Shown piece by piece: positions 46,905-56,587 of a DNA stretch of 64,000 nucleotides; position 1 is the stretch's first letter; each line of letters begins with the position of its first letter. The stretch spans positions 4,340,001 to 4,404,000 of the forward strand of contig NZ_RAPR01000001.1 of NCBI RefSeq assembly GCF_003610235.1, given 5' to 3'. The notes below the pieces were generated by a model, which saw only the letters and a program-made list of their open reading frames with translations, searched no databases and was not told the origin of the DNA. The stretch comes from Catellatospora citrea (lineage in GTDB: Bacteria > Actinomycetota > Actinomycetes > Mycobacteriales > Micromonosporaceae). The position numbers and the translations under genes are program-made.

Positions 46905-47780
46905 ATGAGGCAGACGTTCATCGACACGGCGACCGCGCTGATCGACGCGGACCCGCGCACCGCGCTGGTGCTGGCCGACATCTCGGCGGCGGCGTTCGAA
47001 CCGGCGGCGCTCAAGCACCCCGACCGGGTGCTGAACGTCGGCATCCGCGAGCAGCTGATGATCGGTGTCGCGGGCGGGCTCGCGCTGACCGGCCTGCGCC
47101 CCATCGCGCACAGCTACGCGACGTTCCTGGTCGACCGGGCCTACGAGCAGATCAAGCTCGACCTCGCCCATCAGGGCGTCGGCGCGATCCTGGTCAGCGT
47201 GGGCGCGTCCTACGACGGCTCGTCCGCCGGCTACACCCACATGTCACCGATGGACGTGCAGCTCATCGACACCCTGCCCGGCTGGACCGTGCACGTGCCC
47301 GGCCACCCCGGCGAGGTCGCCCCGCTGCTCACCGCGGCCACGGCCCACGACGACCCCGTCTACCTGCGCCTGTCGACCCAGACCAACGACATCGCGTACG
47401 CCGACGCGGCCCTCCTGCGCCCCGTGCGCCACGGCTCGAAGGCCCTGGTCGTGGCGGTCGGCCCGATGCTCGCCCCGGTCCTCGCGGCGACCCGCGGCCT
47501 GGACGTGACGGTGGCCTACACCCACACGCCCCGCCCCTTCGACACCACCGGCCTGCGCGAACTTGCCACCTCGGGCAACGTCGCCGTGATCGAGCCCTAC
47601 CTAGCCGGCACCTCGGCCCACGTGATCTCCGAGGCCCTCGTCGACCGCCCCCACCGCCTCCTCAGCCTCGGCGTATCCCGCCGCGACCTGCACGCCTACG
47701 GCACCCCCGCCGACCACGCCCACCGACACGGCCTCGACCCCGCCACCCTCCACACATCACTGACCACCTGGCTCCGCTGA
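46905..47780 (+). CDS. Transketolase C-terminal subunit
   Basis: 291 residues with the Pyr domain (LNVGIREQLMIGVAGGLALT, including the cofactor-activating Glu) and the C-terminal regulatory domain. Together with the previous gene it equals one full transketolase. ATG at 46905. A 79-nt palindromic element lies downstream, before convergent purM. Confidence 0.88.
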   Translation: MRQTFIDTATALIDADPRTALVLADISAAAFEPAALKHPDRVLNVGIREQLMIGVAGGLALTGLRPIAHSYATFLVDRAYEQIKLDLAHQGVGAILVSVGASYDGSSAGYTHMSPMDVQLIDTLPGWTVHVPGHPGEVAPLLTAATAHDDPVYLRLSTQTNDIAYADAALLRPVRHGSKALVVAVGPMLAPVLAATRGLDVTVAYTHTPRPFDTTGLRELATSGNVAVIEPYLAGTSAHVISEALVDRPHRLLSLGVSRRDLHAYGTPADHAHRHGLDPATLHTSLTTWLR

Positions 47781-47844
47781 CCAGCCCCGCCCCGACCAAG
47801 CCAACCCCTCGCGCCCCCCACTGCACCGACGCCCAAAGCAAGAT

Positions 47845-47923
47845 CGCGACGATCTTGCGTGAACTGTTGGGGATATGCCCGATGAGGGCGTGTCATCCCC
47901 ACAGTCCGCGCAAGATCGTCGCG
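47845..47923. repeat. ~79-nt palindromic element with conserved asymmetric loop, copy 2
   Basis: Arms 47845-47867 and 47901-47923 pair at 21 of 23 positions around a 33-base loop. Loop motifs GATATGCCCG and GTGTCAT match the inverted copy at 9301-9375 with equal loop length. It separates the convergent transketolase and purM genes. Confidence 0.82.
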
Positions 47924-47953
47924 ACCTTGTTGTGGCGGGTGTGGTGTGGCGGG

Positions 47954-49096
47954 TTAGCCGCGGGTGTGGGAGCCGAGCATGTGGACCTGGCCGGTGCCTT
48001 CGATGATGTCGCCGACGTGCCAGCACTCGACGCCGCGGCCCGTCAGGAGGGCCATGGCGCGGTCGGCGTCGGCGGCGGAGACGACGGCGAACATGCCGAC
48101 GCCCATGTTGAAGGTCGACTCCAGGTCGTGCTGGTCGATGCGGCCCTTGCGCTGGATCAGGTCGAAGATGGGCTGGGGGGCCCAGGTCGAGCGGTTGACC
48201 GTGGCGTCCAGGTGCTTGGGCAGCACGCGGACCAGGTTGCCGGGGATGCCGCCGCCGGTGACGTGGGCGAACGCGCGCACGTCGCACTCGGCGATCAGGC
48301 TGAGGCAGTCCTTGGCGTAGATCTTGGTGGGGGTGAGCAGCTCCTCGCCGAGGGTGCGCTGGTCGCCCAGGTCCTCGATGACGGAGTCGAGCTTCAGCCG
48401 GGCCTGGCCGAGCAGCACGTGGCGCACCAGCGAGTAGCCGTTGGAGTGCAGGCCGGACGAGCGCATCGCGATGACCACGTCACCGGGCTGCACCCGCTCC
48501 GCGCCGAGGATCATGTCCTCCTCGACGACGCCGACGCCGTTGGCGGAGAGGTCGTACTCGTCCGGGCGCATCAGGCCGGGGTGCTCGGCGGTCTCGCCGC
48601 CCAGCAGCGCGCAGCCGGCGTAGCGGCAGCCGTCGGCGATGCCCGCGCCGATCTCGGCGATCCGGTCCGGCACGACCTCGCCGCAGGCGATGTAGTCGAG
48701 CAGGAACAGCGGCTCCGCACCGCACGCGACCAGGTCGTCGACGACCATCGCGACCAGGTCGATGCCGACCGTGTCGTGGATGTTCATCTGCTGCGCGATG
48801 GCCAGCTTGGTGCCCACGCCGTCGGTCGAGGAGGCCAGCACCGGGCTCTTGTACTTCGAGGTGTCGAGCTTGAACAGGCCGGAGAAACCACCGAGCCCGC
48901 CCAGCACCTCGGGACGGTGCGTCCGAGCGACCTTGTCCTTCAGCATCTCCACGGCCTTGTCGCCGGCGTGGATGGACACGCCCGCGTCGGCGTAGGTGAC
49001 GGTGCGGCGGCGGTTGGTGCTGCCCTCCGCCGTCCACAGCTGACGGTCTCCGTTCTCCGGCTGCCCGGAGACGGGGCGCTCGGTCACGTGCGTCAC
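47954..49096 (-). CDS. purM: AIR synthetase (phosphoribosylformylglycinamidine cyclo-ligase)
   Basis: A 380-residue ATP-dependent cyclase making aminoimidazole ribonucleotide. VTYADAGVSIHAGDKAVEML starts the family core; SSTDGVGTKLAIA, CGAEPLFLLDYIACG and LLGGETAEHPG follow. The N-terminal 30 residues are an actinobacterial extension. GTG at 49096 has AGGAG about 8 bases upstream. It lies 65 bases downstream of purF and is probably cotranscribed. Confidence 0.95.
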   Translation of the reverse strand: MTHVTERPVSGQPENGDRQLWTAEGSTNRRRTVTYADAGVSIHAGDKAVEMLKDKVARTHRPEVLGGLGGFSGLFKLDTSKYKSPVLASSTDGVGTKLAIAQQMNIHDTVGIDLVAMVVDDLVACGAEPLFLLDYIACGEVVPDRIAEIGAGIADGCRYAGCALLGGETAEHPGLMRPDEYDLSANGVGVVEEDMILGAERVQPGDVVIAMRSSGLHSNGYSLVRHVLLGQARLKLDSVIEDLGDQRTLGEELLTPTKIYAKDCLSLIAECDVRAFAHVTGGGIPGNLVRVLPKHLDATVNRSTWAPQPIFDLIQRKGRIDQHDLESTFNMGVGMFAVVSAADADRAMALLTGRGVECWHVGDIIEGTGQVHMLGSHTRG

Positions 49097-49161
49097 GGTA
49101 TTTCTCCTCTTGGTGCGCGGCACCGCTCTGGGAAGGGTCGGCGGTGCCGTGACGAGTGGTA

Positions 49162-50682
49162 CTAAGACCGGCTCAGTTCCGTGGACGGAGCTGGGACCTG
49201 GTCGCCGCTGAGCTCTTCGGACCCGACCCGGCGGCCGACCCCTTCGAGCACGTGTTTGCCGATCAGGTTGCTGGCCGGCAGCTTGATCGGGTATTCGCCG
49301 TCGAAGCAGGCCCGGCACAGGCGGTTCTTCGGCTGCTCGGAGGCGGCGATCAGCCCCTCCAGCGACACGTAGCCGAGCGAGTCGGCGCCGATGGAGCGGC
49401 GGATGCCCTCCATGTCCATGCCGTTCGCCAGCAGTTCGGCGCCGGTCGCGAAGTCGATGCCGTAGAAACACGGCCACTTCACCGGCGGAGAGGAGATGCG
49501 CACGTGCACCTCCAGCGCGCCCGCCTCGCGCAGCATGCGCACGATGGCGCGCTGCGTGGTGCCGCGCACGATGGAGTCGTCGACGACGACGAGGCGCTTG
49601 CCCCGCACGTTGTCGCGCAGCGGGTTCAGCTTGAGCCGGACGCCCAGCGCGCGGATGGTCTGCGACGGCTGGATGAACGTGCGCCCGACGTAGGCGTTCT
49701 TCATCAGACCCTGGCCGTAGGGGATGCCGGAGGCCTCGGCGTAGCCGATCGCACCCGGCGTGCCCGACTCCGGCACGGGGATGACCAGGTCGGCGTCGAC
49801 CGGGTGCTCGGCGGCCAGCTTGCGGCCGATCTCCACCCGGGTCGAGTACATGTTGCGGCCGTTGATGGTCGCGTCGGGGCGGGCCAGGTAGACGTACTCG
49901 AACAGGCAGCCCTTGGGGTCCGGGGCGGCGAAGCGCGAGGAGCGCAGACCGTACTCGTCGATGGCGATCAGCTCGCCGGGCTCGACCTCGCGGACCACGG
50001 ACGCGCCGACGATGTCCAGTGCCGCCTGCTCGCTCGCGACGACCCAGCCGCGCTCCAGCCGGCCCAGCACCAGCGGCCGCACGCCGTGGTGGTCGCGGGC
50101 GGCGTAGAGGGTGTTCTCGTCCATGAAGACGAAGCTGAACGCGCCTTCGACGGTCGGCAGCACCTTCATCGCGGCGGCCTCGACGGACAGGTCGGGGTGG
50201 CCGGCCAGCAGCATCGTCACGAGGCTGGTGTCGTTGGTCGAGCCGCGGCTGTCCATGCCGAGCTCGGCGGCGCGGCGGGCCAGGTCGGCGGTGTTCACAA
50301 GGTTGCCGTTGTGAGCCAGCGCGATCGTGGTGCCCGAGGTGGTCGACTGCAGCGTGGGCTGGGAGTTCTCCCAGGTCGAGTCACCGGTGGTCGAGTAGCG
50401 CGCGTGCCCGATGGCGAGGTGCCCGCGCAGGCTGGCCAGCGTCGGCTCGTCGAAGACCTGGGCGACCAGGCCGACGTCCTTGTAGACCACCACGCCTGAT
50501 CCGTCGCTCACCGCGATGCCGGCGGCCTCCTGGCCGCGGTGCTGCAGCGCGTACAGGCCGAAGTAGGTGAGCTTGGCAACCTCTTCACCAGGGGCCCAGA
50601 CACCGAAGACGCCACATGCGTCTTGCGGGCCTGGCCGGTGGGGGTCGAGTTCGTGGCTCAACCGGCCGTCGCCTCGGGGCAC
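49162..50682 (-). CDS. purF: Amidophosphoribosyltransferase
   Basis: A 506-residue enzyme starting purine synthesis from PRPP and glutamine. The catalytic Cys is C23 (DACGVFG) after a propeptide, so maturation by cleavage is expected. Glutaminase: ALQHRGQEAAGIAV, HARYSTTG, LAHNGNLVN. The PRPP loop is VVVDDSIVRGTT. Cysteines in KGCLFEY, PCFYGID and RLCRACFDGEYP fit the [4Fe-4S] type. GTG start with AAGGAG about 9 bases upstream. Confidence 0.96.
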   Translation of the reverse strand: MPRGDGRLSHELDPHRPGPQDACGVFGVWAPGEEVAKLTYFGLYALQHRGQEAAGIAVSDGSGVVVYKDVGLVAQVFDEPTLASLRGHLAIGHARYSTTGDSTWENSQPTLQSTTSGTTIALAHNGNLVNTADLARRAAELGMDSRGSTNDTSLVTMLLAGHPDLSVEAAAMKVLPTVEGAFSFVFMDENTLYAARDHHGVRPLVLGRLERGWVVASEQAALDIVGASVVREVEPGELIAIDEYGLRSSRFAAPDPKGCLFEYVYLARPDATINGRNMYSTRVEIGRKLAAEHPVDADLVIPVPESGTPGAIGYAEASGIPYGQGLMKNAYVGRTFIQPSQTIRALGVRLKLNPLRDNVRGKRLVVVDDSIVRGTTQRAIVRMLREAGALEVHVRISSPPVKWPCFYGIDFATGAELLANGMDMEGIRRSIGADSLGYVSLEGLIAASEQPKNRLCRACFDGEYPIKLPASNLIGKHVLEGVGRRVGSEELSGDQVPAPSTELSRS

Positions 50683-50874
50683 CCTGTTGCTCCTTGCGCT
50701 TGTCGCTTCAGTAGCTGCCTAGATGCCCTGCTCAGTGAGCCGGCATCGGTGGTGTGTGTCGGCGTCCGGCGGCGATCGCCGCCGCAGCTCAGTGTACGTG
50801 ACCCGGCAGGGTGGGCACCCCGGTGGCCGGGCTGTGTGCTACGTGACTGAATGCGGAACCCGCGCTCGAGCCAC

Positions 50875-51231
50875 CTAGACAATAGGGAAAAGGCTGCTGA
50901 TATCGGAACGAATGCCGCTCGCCCGAATCCGCCCATCGGCGACCGCGGCCGCCCAATCCACCCGACCCGCGGCGAGCTGAAGGAAAGTGATCGGATCGGT
51001 CTCGACGAGGTTCGGTGGCGTGCCTCTCGTGTGCCTCGGCCCCTCGACGCACTGAATCGCACCGTAAGGAGGAACACGTACCTCCACCGAACGGCCAGGT
51101 GCCGTGGCCGCAAGACGTGCCAACAATGCCCTAACCGCATCCCGGAGCGTCAAACGTTCCGGAGTCTGGCCGCTGGCCAGGCAGTCCAGAGCCGACGTCA
51201 CGGCGGGGGAGATATCCGGCGAGGAGGACAT
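50875..51231 (-). CDS. Sterol-carrier-family small protein
   Basis: 118 residues (MSSSPDISPAVTSALDCLAS). The C-terminal half (VEVRVPPYGAIQCVEGPRHT, RGTPPNLVETDPITFLQLAA, GRVDWAAAVADGRIRASG) matches a short SCP2-like family I recall next to purF in actinobacteria. Function unknown. ATG at 51231 preferred; a TTG at 51246 is possible. Transcribed toward purF with a 192-bp gap between. Confidence 0.72.
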   Translation of the reverse strand: MSSSPDISPAVTSALDCLASGQTPERLTLRDAVRALLARLAATAPGRSVEVRVPPYGAIQCVEGPRHTRGTPPNLVETDPITFLQLAAGRVDWAAAVADGRIRASGIRSDISSLFPIV

Positions 51232-51386
51232 AACCGGACGATACAAGATGACTTCCGCTCACTTTGTAGCGGCCCTGGGTCGCGCAACCCTTGCTTCGCA
51301 AGGCATAGTTGCGGTCGGTGTATTCCCGCAGCGCCCCCCACACCCCGATCGCTGTGGGATATCGAGGAGCTTGGAAGGCGGTGGCC

Positions 51387-53387
51387 GTGACTACCCAGCG
51401 ACGGTCCTGGTTGGCACGCGTCGGAGTGGTAGCGATGGTGTCACTCGGCACTCTCATCGGCGTCACATCCCCAGCGCAAGCCGCACCCAGTGTCAGTGAA
51501 CTTACGATCTCGCCTGGCTCCATCACGATTGATGCCGGCAGCGACGAGGTTGTCCAGGTCAACGCGAAATCTGAGGATCCGGCAGGTGGGCCGGTGAGCG
51601 TCACGCTGGCCAGCCTTCCGTCTGGGCTCAGCAAGGACGGCGACTGCGTCGTCACGTTCGATGCGGGCGGCGGACCGGGCAACGCGAAGTCCGGCTCGTG
51701 CAACCTGAAGCTGAAGGCGGCGTCCAACGCGGCGTCGATCGCGGGTGACGCTGTCACGGTGGTGCTGGGCAACCAGCAGAAGACGCTGAGCGTCACCATC
51801 AAGGGCTCCACCCAGCAGGCGCCGGAGAGCACCGGGAAGATCTCGGGTGTGGTCCGGGATCAGAAGACCGGTGACCCGATCAGCGGCGCGCTCGTGGCGC
51901 TGTCCGACGGTGACGGCAAGGACTTCCCGACCAAGACGACGGGCTCGGCCGGCACGTATCTGTTCGACCCGGCCAAGACCGGTGCGATCGCGCCGGGTCT
52001 GATCGTCATCACGGTCAGCAAGGACCCGTACACGCTGAAGTCCCAGTCGGTGACCCTGAACGCCGGGCAGTCGAAGGCCGATTTCAACCTCTCGCTGGTC
52101 AACCCGAACGCCAGCGCGTCGCCGGCAGTCGAGTCGTCCGCCCCGGCCGAGGAGAGCGCGGCTCCCGAGGAGTCCGGCGACACCGGTGGCGAGACTGTCG
52201 CCACCGACCCGGCCTCGGACTCGGAGGACGGCGGTCTGGGCACCATGACCTGGATCATGATCATCCTGGGCGGCCTGCTGGTCGCCCTGGGCATCGGCGC
52301 GATCGTCCTGCTCGTCATGAAGCGCGGCGGCGACGACGATGACGACGACGATGACGACGATGACGACGACGATGACGACGAGCCGGTGCGCGGCCGTCCG
52401 GGCGTGCGGCCCGCGGCCCAGCCCGTTCGCGCGGGTGCCGGAGCCGGCACCTACGGCGGTGGTGGCGCCTATGGCCGCCCCGCCGACCCGACCATGGTGG
52501 CCCGCCCGGGTGCCGACGCGACGGTGATGCACCGCCCCGGCGAGTACGGCGGCGTGCCCGCGCAGCGCGGCCCGCAGCAGCCCTACGGTGCCCCGGCCCA
52601 GCCGACTCAGCAGTACGGCGGCGGCTACGGCTCGCCCGCGCAGCCGACCCAGTACGGCGGCTACGACGGCCAGGCGGCCGGCGGTTACGGCTCTCCCGTC
52701 GCGCCGACGAGCGGTTACGGCAGCCCGGCGCCCACCAGCGGCTACGGCAGCCCGGCTCCGACGTCCGGCTACGGCAGCCCGGCCCCGACGTCCGGCTACG
52801 GCAGCCCCGCGCCGACGTCCGGCTACGGCGGCTCCCCTGCCGACGCCTACGGCTCGACCACCCCGACCTCCGGCTACAGCGGCGGGCAGCCCAGCTACGA
52901 CCAGGGCTACGGCCAGCAGGCAGGGTACGGCGACCAGCAGGGCTACGGCCAGCAGGGCGGCTACGGCCAGCAGCAGGGCTACCAGGGCCAGTACGACGAG
53001 CCCACGCACTACGCGGGCCCGACGTCCGGCGGCAGCGCCTACGGCCAGCAGCCCGGCGGATACGGCCAGCAGCAGCCGGGCTACGGCCAGGAGGCCTACG
53101 GGCAGCAGCAGCCCGGCGGCTACGGCCAGCAGCAGGATCCGTACGGCGCGCAGCCCGGCGGGTACGGCCAGCAGCAGCAGCCCGGCTACGGGCAGCAGGA
53201 CCCGTACGGCGCGCAGGGCGGCGGCTACGGCCAGCAGCAGGACCCGTACGGCAACCCGCCGGCCGCCGGTTACGGCCAGCAGGACCCGTACGGCGCCCAG
53301 GGCGGCTACGGCCAGCAGGGCGGCGGTTACCACGACGATCGCCGCAGCAACCGGGACAACCGCCGTCTCGACTGGCTCGACGACTGA
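51387..53387 (+). CDS. Secreted-domain transmembrane protein with poly-Asp and FUS-like Tyr/Gln/Gly tail
   Basis: 666 residues from the GTG at 51387, with GGAAGG upstream. Order: Sec signal peptide ([20 protein letters not shown], cut near AQAAP), an Ig-like beta domain (about 35-135), a carboxypeptidase-regulatory-like fold ([20 protein letters not shown]; about 150-235), an acidic Ser/Glu linker, one membrane segment (about 286-311), 16 consecutive Asp (316-331), then about 335 residues of low complexity: repeats of SGYGSPAPT, then many GYGQQ and DPYGAQ units. If the signal peptide sets the topology, the tail is cytosolic. The Tyr/Gly/Gln composition resembles phase-separating tails of FUS-type proteins. 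Function unknown. Confidence 0.8.
   Translation: MTTQRRSWLARVGVVAMVSLGTLIGVTSPAQAAPSVSELTISPGSITIDAGSDEVVQVNAKSEDPAGGPVSVTLASLPSGLSKDGDCVVTFDAGGGPGNAKSGSCNLKLKAASNAASIAGDAVTVVLGNQQKTLSVTIKGSTQQAPESTGKISGVVRDQKTGDPISGALVALSDGDGKDFPTKTTGSAGTYLFDPAKTGAIAPGLIVITVSKDPYTLKSQSVTLNAGQSKADFNLSLVNPNASASPAVESSAPAEESAAPEESGDTGGETVATDPASDSEDGGLGTMTWIMIILGGLLVALGIGAIVLLVMKRGGDDDDDDDDDDDDDDDDEPVRGRPGVRPAAQPVRAGAGAGTYGGGGAYGRPADPTMVARPGADATVMHRPGEYGGVPAQRGPQQPYGAPAQPTQQYGGGYGSPAQPTQYGGYDGQAAGGYGSPVAPTSGYGSPAPTSGYGSPAPTSGYGSPAPTSGYGSPAPTSGYGGSPADAYGSTTPTSGYSGGQPSYDQGYGQQAGYGDQQGYGQQGGYGQQQGYQGQYDEPTHYAGPTSGGSAYGQQPGGYGQQQPGYGQEAYGQQQPGGYGQQQDPYGAQPGGYGQQQQPGYGQQDPYGAQGGGYGQQQDPYGNPPAAGYGQQDPYGAQGGYGQQGGGYHDDRRSNRDNRRLDWLDD
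52705..52830 (+). repeat. 27-nt tandem repeats encoding SGYGSPAPT
   Basis: At least four near-identical in-frame units, differing mainly in GCG/GCT and TCC/AGC choices. Likely length-variable between strains. Confidence 0.75.
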
Positions 53388-53405
53388 TCGACAGCACTCG
53401 TGAAC

Positions 53406-53442
53406 CACAGACGCCCCCCGGAGTTCCCGGGGGGCGTCTGTG
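53406..53442 (+). terminator. Strong terminator after the tail-protein gene
   Basis: A perfect 16-bp stem (CACAGACGCCCCCCGG) with a 5-base loop, 18 bases beyond the stop codon. It argues against reading the radical SAM gene from a start near 53400. Confidence 0.88.
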
Positions 53443-53528
53443 CGTGCGGAGCCCGTCCCGCGGCGTGTCGGAACGCACCGGGCGGGAGTGAGGAGACAGA
53501 AGGCGGCGCGGTTTGCTGGAATGGTGAG

Positions 53529-54635
53529 GTGGCCACCGTCAACGGCATGCGCGGGGTGTCCCGCGTGCCGGCATACGTGGTGATGCAGCCCACGACCCTG
53601 TGCAACCTGGACTGCGTCTACTGCTACCTGCCCCTGCGCGCGCAGGACCGCCGGATGCCGGTGGAGGTGGCGCGGGCGGTGGCGGCCGACGCGAACGTCT
53701 GGGCGGCCCGGGACCGCTTCTCGGTGGTCTGGCACGGGGGCGAGCCCCTCGCGGCCGGCAGGGAGCATCTGGGGGCGCTGATGGCCCCTTTCGGGCCCGC
53801 GGTGGAGCAGCACGTGCAGACCAACGCGACGCTGGTGGACGACGCCTGGTGCGAGTTCTTCGCGGCCCGCGGGGTGCGCGTGAGCGTGAGCGTGGACGGG
53901 CCCGAGGACCTCAACGGGCAGCGGGTCTCGCGCGCGGGGCGGCCCGCGTACGCCCGGATCGCGCAGGGGATCGCGGCGCTGCGCCGGCACGGCCAGCCCT
54001 TCGCCGCGCTGTGCGTGGTGGGTGATCCGCGGCCGGGCGTGGCGGCCCGGCTCTACGAGTACTTCCTGGCGCTGGGCTGCGACACGCTCGGCGTCAACAT
54101 CGAGGAGCGGGAGGGCGTCAACGAGCGTCCCAACTCCCATGACCCGGAAGCGGTGCGGGCCTTCTGGGCCGAGCTGGTCGCGGCGTGGCGCGCCGACCCG
54201 CGGATCCACGTCCGCGAGCTGGAGTGGAGCCTGCGCTATGTCGGTGCGGTGCTCGACGGCACGTCCGGCGACCTGCTGCCGCGGGAGCTGGACCCCATTC
54301 CGACCGTCGGGCACGACGGGGCGGTGGTGCTGCTCTCGCCGGAGCTGGCGGGCTTCCGCGACCCGGTGCACGGCGACTTCAGCAGCGGCAACGTGCTGCA
54401 CGTCCCGCTGTCGGAGCTGCTGGCCGAGCCGCGGCGCACCAGCTGGGTGCCGGAGTTCCTCACCGGGGTCGAGGCGTGCCGGGACACCTGCCCGTACTTC
54501 GGCTTCTGCGGCGGCGGGCACGCCGCCAACCGGTACTTCGAGCACGGACGGTTCGACGGCACGGAGACCGAGCACTGCCGCAACAGCAAGATCCACCTAC
54601 TGGAGGGAGTGCTCGACCATGTCCGACGCCCGTGA
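53529..54635 (+). CDS. Radical SAM/SPASM peptide maturase (cyclophane-forming, AmcB-like)
   Basis: 368 residues from GTG 53529 (ATG 53547 is an alternative). The radical SAM cluster motif is C25-x3-C29-x2-C32 (LCNLDCVYCYL), followed by VVWHGGEPL and QTNATLVDD. The C-terminal SPASM-like region has CRDTCPYFGFCGGGHAANRY and a last Cys in EHCRNSK, typical of peptide maturases holding auxiliary [4Fe-4S] clusters. The overlapping downstream precursor, with Trp/Phe-Asn-rich core, suggests that it links aromatic side chains to neighbouring Asn/His carbons to form three-residue cyclophanes. The AmcB name is from memory of the family. Confidence 0.85.
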   Translation: MATVNGMRGVSRVPAYVVMQPTTLCNLDCVYCYLPLRAQDRRMPVEVARAVAADANVWAARDRFSVVWHGGEPLAAGREHLGALMAPFGPAVEQHVQTNATLVDDAWCEFFAARGVRVSVSVDGPEDLNGQRVSRAGRPAYARIAQGIAALRRHGQPFAALCVVGDPRPGVAARLYEYFLALGCDTLGVNIEEREGVNERPNSHDPEAVRAFWAELVAAWRADPRIHVRELEWSLRYVGAVLDGTSGDLLPRELDPIPTVGHDGAVVLLSPELAGFRDPVHGDFSSGNVLHVPLSELLAEPRRTSWVPEFLTGVEACRDTCPYFGFCGGGHAANRYFEHGRFDGTETEHCRNSKIHLLEGVLDHVRRP

Positions 54636-54813
54636 CCGAGTGGCCGACCGGATCCGCGACGCACGCGGCGAGCTGGCTCCCCTGCTGGAGGAGGCGCGGC
54701 TCGCCCGACTGGCCCGCAGCGAAGTGCCAGGCGCAGACAGCACCGCCGTCTGCGCCTGGAACCACTTCGAGAACATCCCGACGTTCTTCAACTGGAACAA
54801 CCGGCCGCGCTGA
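54619..54813 (+). CDS. RiPP precursor peptide (multiple-cyclophane, AmcA-like)
   Basis: A 64-residue peptide whose ATG lies inside the last codons of the maturase gene (17-base overlap), with an excellent GGAGGGAG site about 9 bases upstream. The leader (1-43) is helical and charged (SDARDRVADRIRDARGELAP, LLEEARLARLARSE). The core (44-64) is VCAWNHFENIPTFFNWNNRP plus Arg, with several aromatic-x-x sets (W-N-H, F-E-N, F-F-N, W-N-N) that could become cyclophanes. No protease or transporter gene is adjacent; export might use a remote system. Confidence 0.8.
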   Translation: MSDARDRVADRIRDARGELAPLLEEARLARLARSEVPGADSTAVCAWNHFENIPTFFNWNNRPR

Positions 54814-54833
54814 CGCGGTGGCCGTTCAGGAAG

Positions 54834-55082
54834 TCAGCGGCGGGGGGTCCAGTCCTTACCGTCGTCGTCATCGTCGTCGTCGACGGCGTAGTTCCCGTAC
54901 GGGTCGTACGGATCCGGCTCGTCGTCTTCGCGCTGATCCTCGACAACAGCACTGCCGCTGCCGCTGCTGAGCTCGCTACCGGCAAGCTCGCGCTGCAAGG
55001 CGGCGAGGTCGGTGTTCGGGGAGTGGTACTTCAACTCCCGGGCCACCTTAGTCTGCTTGGCCTTAGCTCGGCCGCGCCCCAT
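54834..55082 (-). CDS. DUF3073 family protein
   Basis: 82 residues: MGRGRAKAKQTKVARELKYH and SPNTDLAALQRELAG define DUF3073, a small actinobacterial family of unknown function. The C-terminus is very acidic (VEDQREDDEPDPYDPYGNYA, then a run of Asp). A bulged hairpin at 55237-55270 and a promoter region lie upstream. Convergent with the RiPP gene. Confidence 0.9.
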   Translation of the reverse strand: MGRGRAKAKQTKVARELKYHSPNTDLAALQRELAGSELSSGSGSAVVEDQREDDEPDPYDPYGNYAVDDDDDDDGKDWTPRR

Positions 55083-55236
55083 GGCCGACCCCCTCGCACA
55101 TGAATGACGGGGCTACCCGAAGGCGGGCCCCGATGACGTCAGACATCTCTCGTGGGTCATACGGTACATGGGAGGAGGCCACTTCGGCATCTCGGGTTAC
55201 CGGGTGTCTGGCAGCACATCGGAACCTGTCCGTTTT

Positions 55237-55270
55237 ATTACTGGTAAGGAGTATATCCCTCCCCAGTAAT
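55237..55270. promoter_or_regulatory. Bulged hairpin upstream of the DUF3073 gene
   Basis: ATTACTGG (55237-55244) pairs with CCAGTAAT (55263-55270); after a TAA bulge, GGAG pairs with CTCC around an AT-rich loop (TATATCC). It could be an operator or an RNA hairpin in the 5' region; the role is not known. Confidence 0.45.
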
Positions 55271-55317
55271 GACGGCCCACCCGCCGGACCAGGCCCGCAA
55301 CCCGTCCTTGATCGCGA

Positions 55318-55376
55318 AAGTTGCCTGGCAATCGGGCGAATGACTGCTCAAGATACGCACGATTGCCAGGCAACTT
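55318..55376. repeat. 17-bp perfect palindromic element after the valine dehydrogenase gene
   Basis: Arms 55318-55334 and 55360-55376 (AAGTTGCCTGGCAATCG) are perfect with a 25-base centre. The architecture matches the other dispersed palindromes, but this is a single copy in the window. It could terminate vdh, whose stop is 26 bases away. Confidence 0.75.
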
Positions 55377-55401
55377 GAATGATCTAGATCCGGGCGTGGC
55401 G

Positions 55402-56505
<1,104 letters not shown>

Positions 56506-56587
56506 CCTGCTCGGTCTTTCCGAGGGGTCGGGCGACGCCGCGGTAGCGACGCTCCCGCTGACAGCCTAATCGTGGGAGGATCGCGAG

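Larger units (their letters stand above)
55083..55401. other. 319-bp gap between the DUF3073 and valine dehydrogenase genes
   Basis: Holds the DUF3073 promoter region, a bulged hairpin (55237-55270) and a 17-bp palindrome (55318-55376) near the vdh stop, plus two ATCTAGATCC-like partial repeats at 55381-55410. Locally AT-rich (GTTTTATTACTGG). No gene is evident. Confidence 0.6.

Noticed and set aside
52332..52379. Poly-Asp run as a frameshift or assembly artefact
   Set aside because: GAC/GAT codons are mixed and the frame is intact on both sides, so it is a genuine coding run.
52705..53330. CRISPR array from regular repeats
   Set aside because: Repeats are contiguous, in frame and protein-coding, without unique spacers.
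51441..54596. A 1051-codon minus-strand open frame
   Set aside because: Antisense to the tail-protein and radical SAM genes; its Ala/Val/Arg repeats come from the SGYG/GYGQQ repeats on the other strand.
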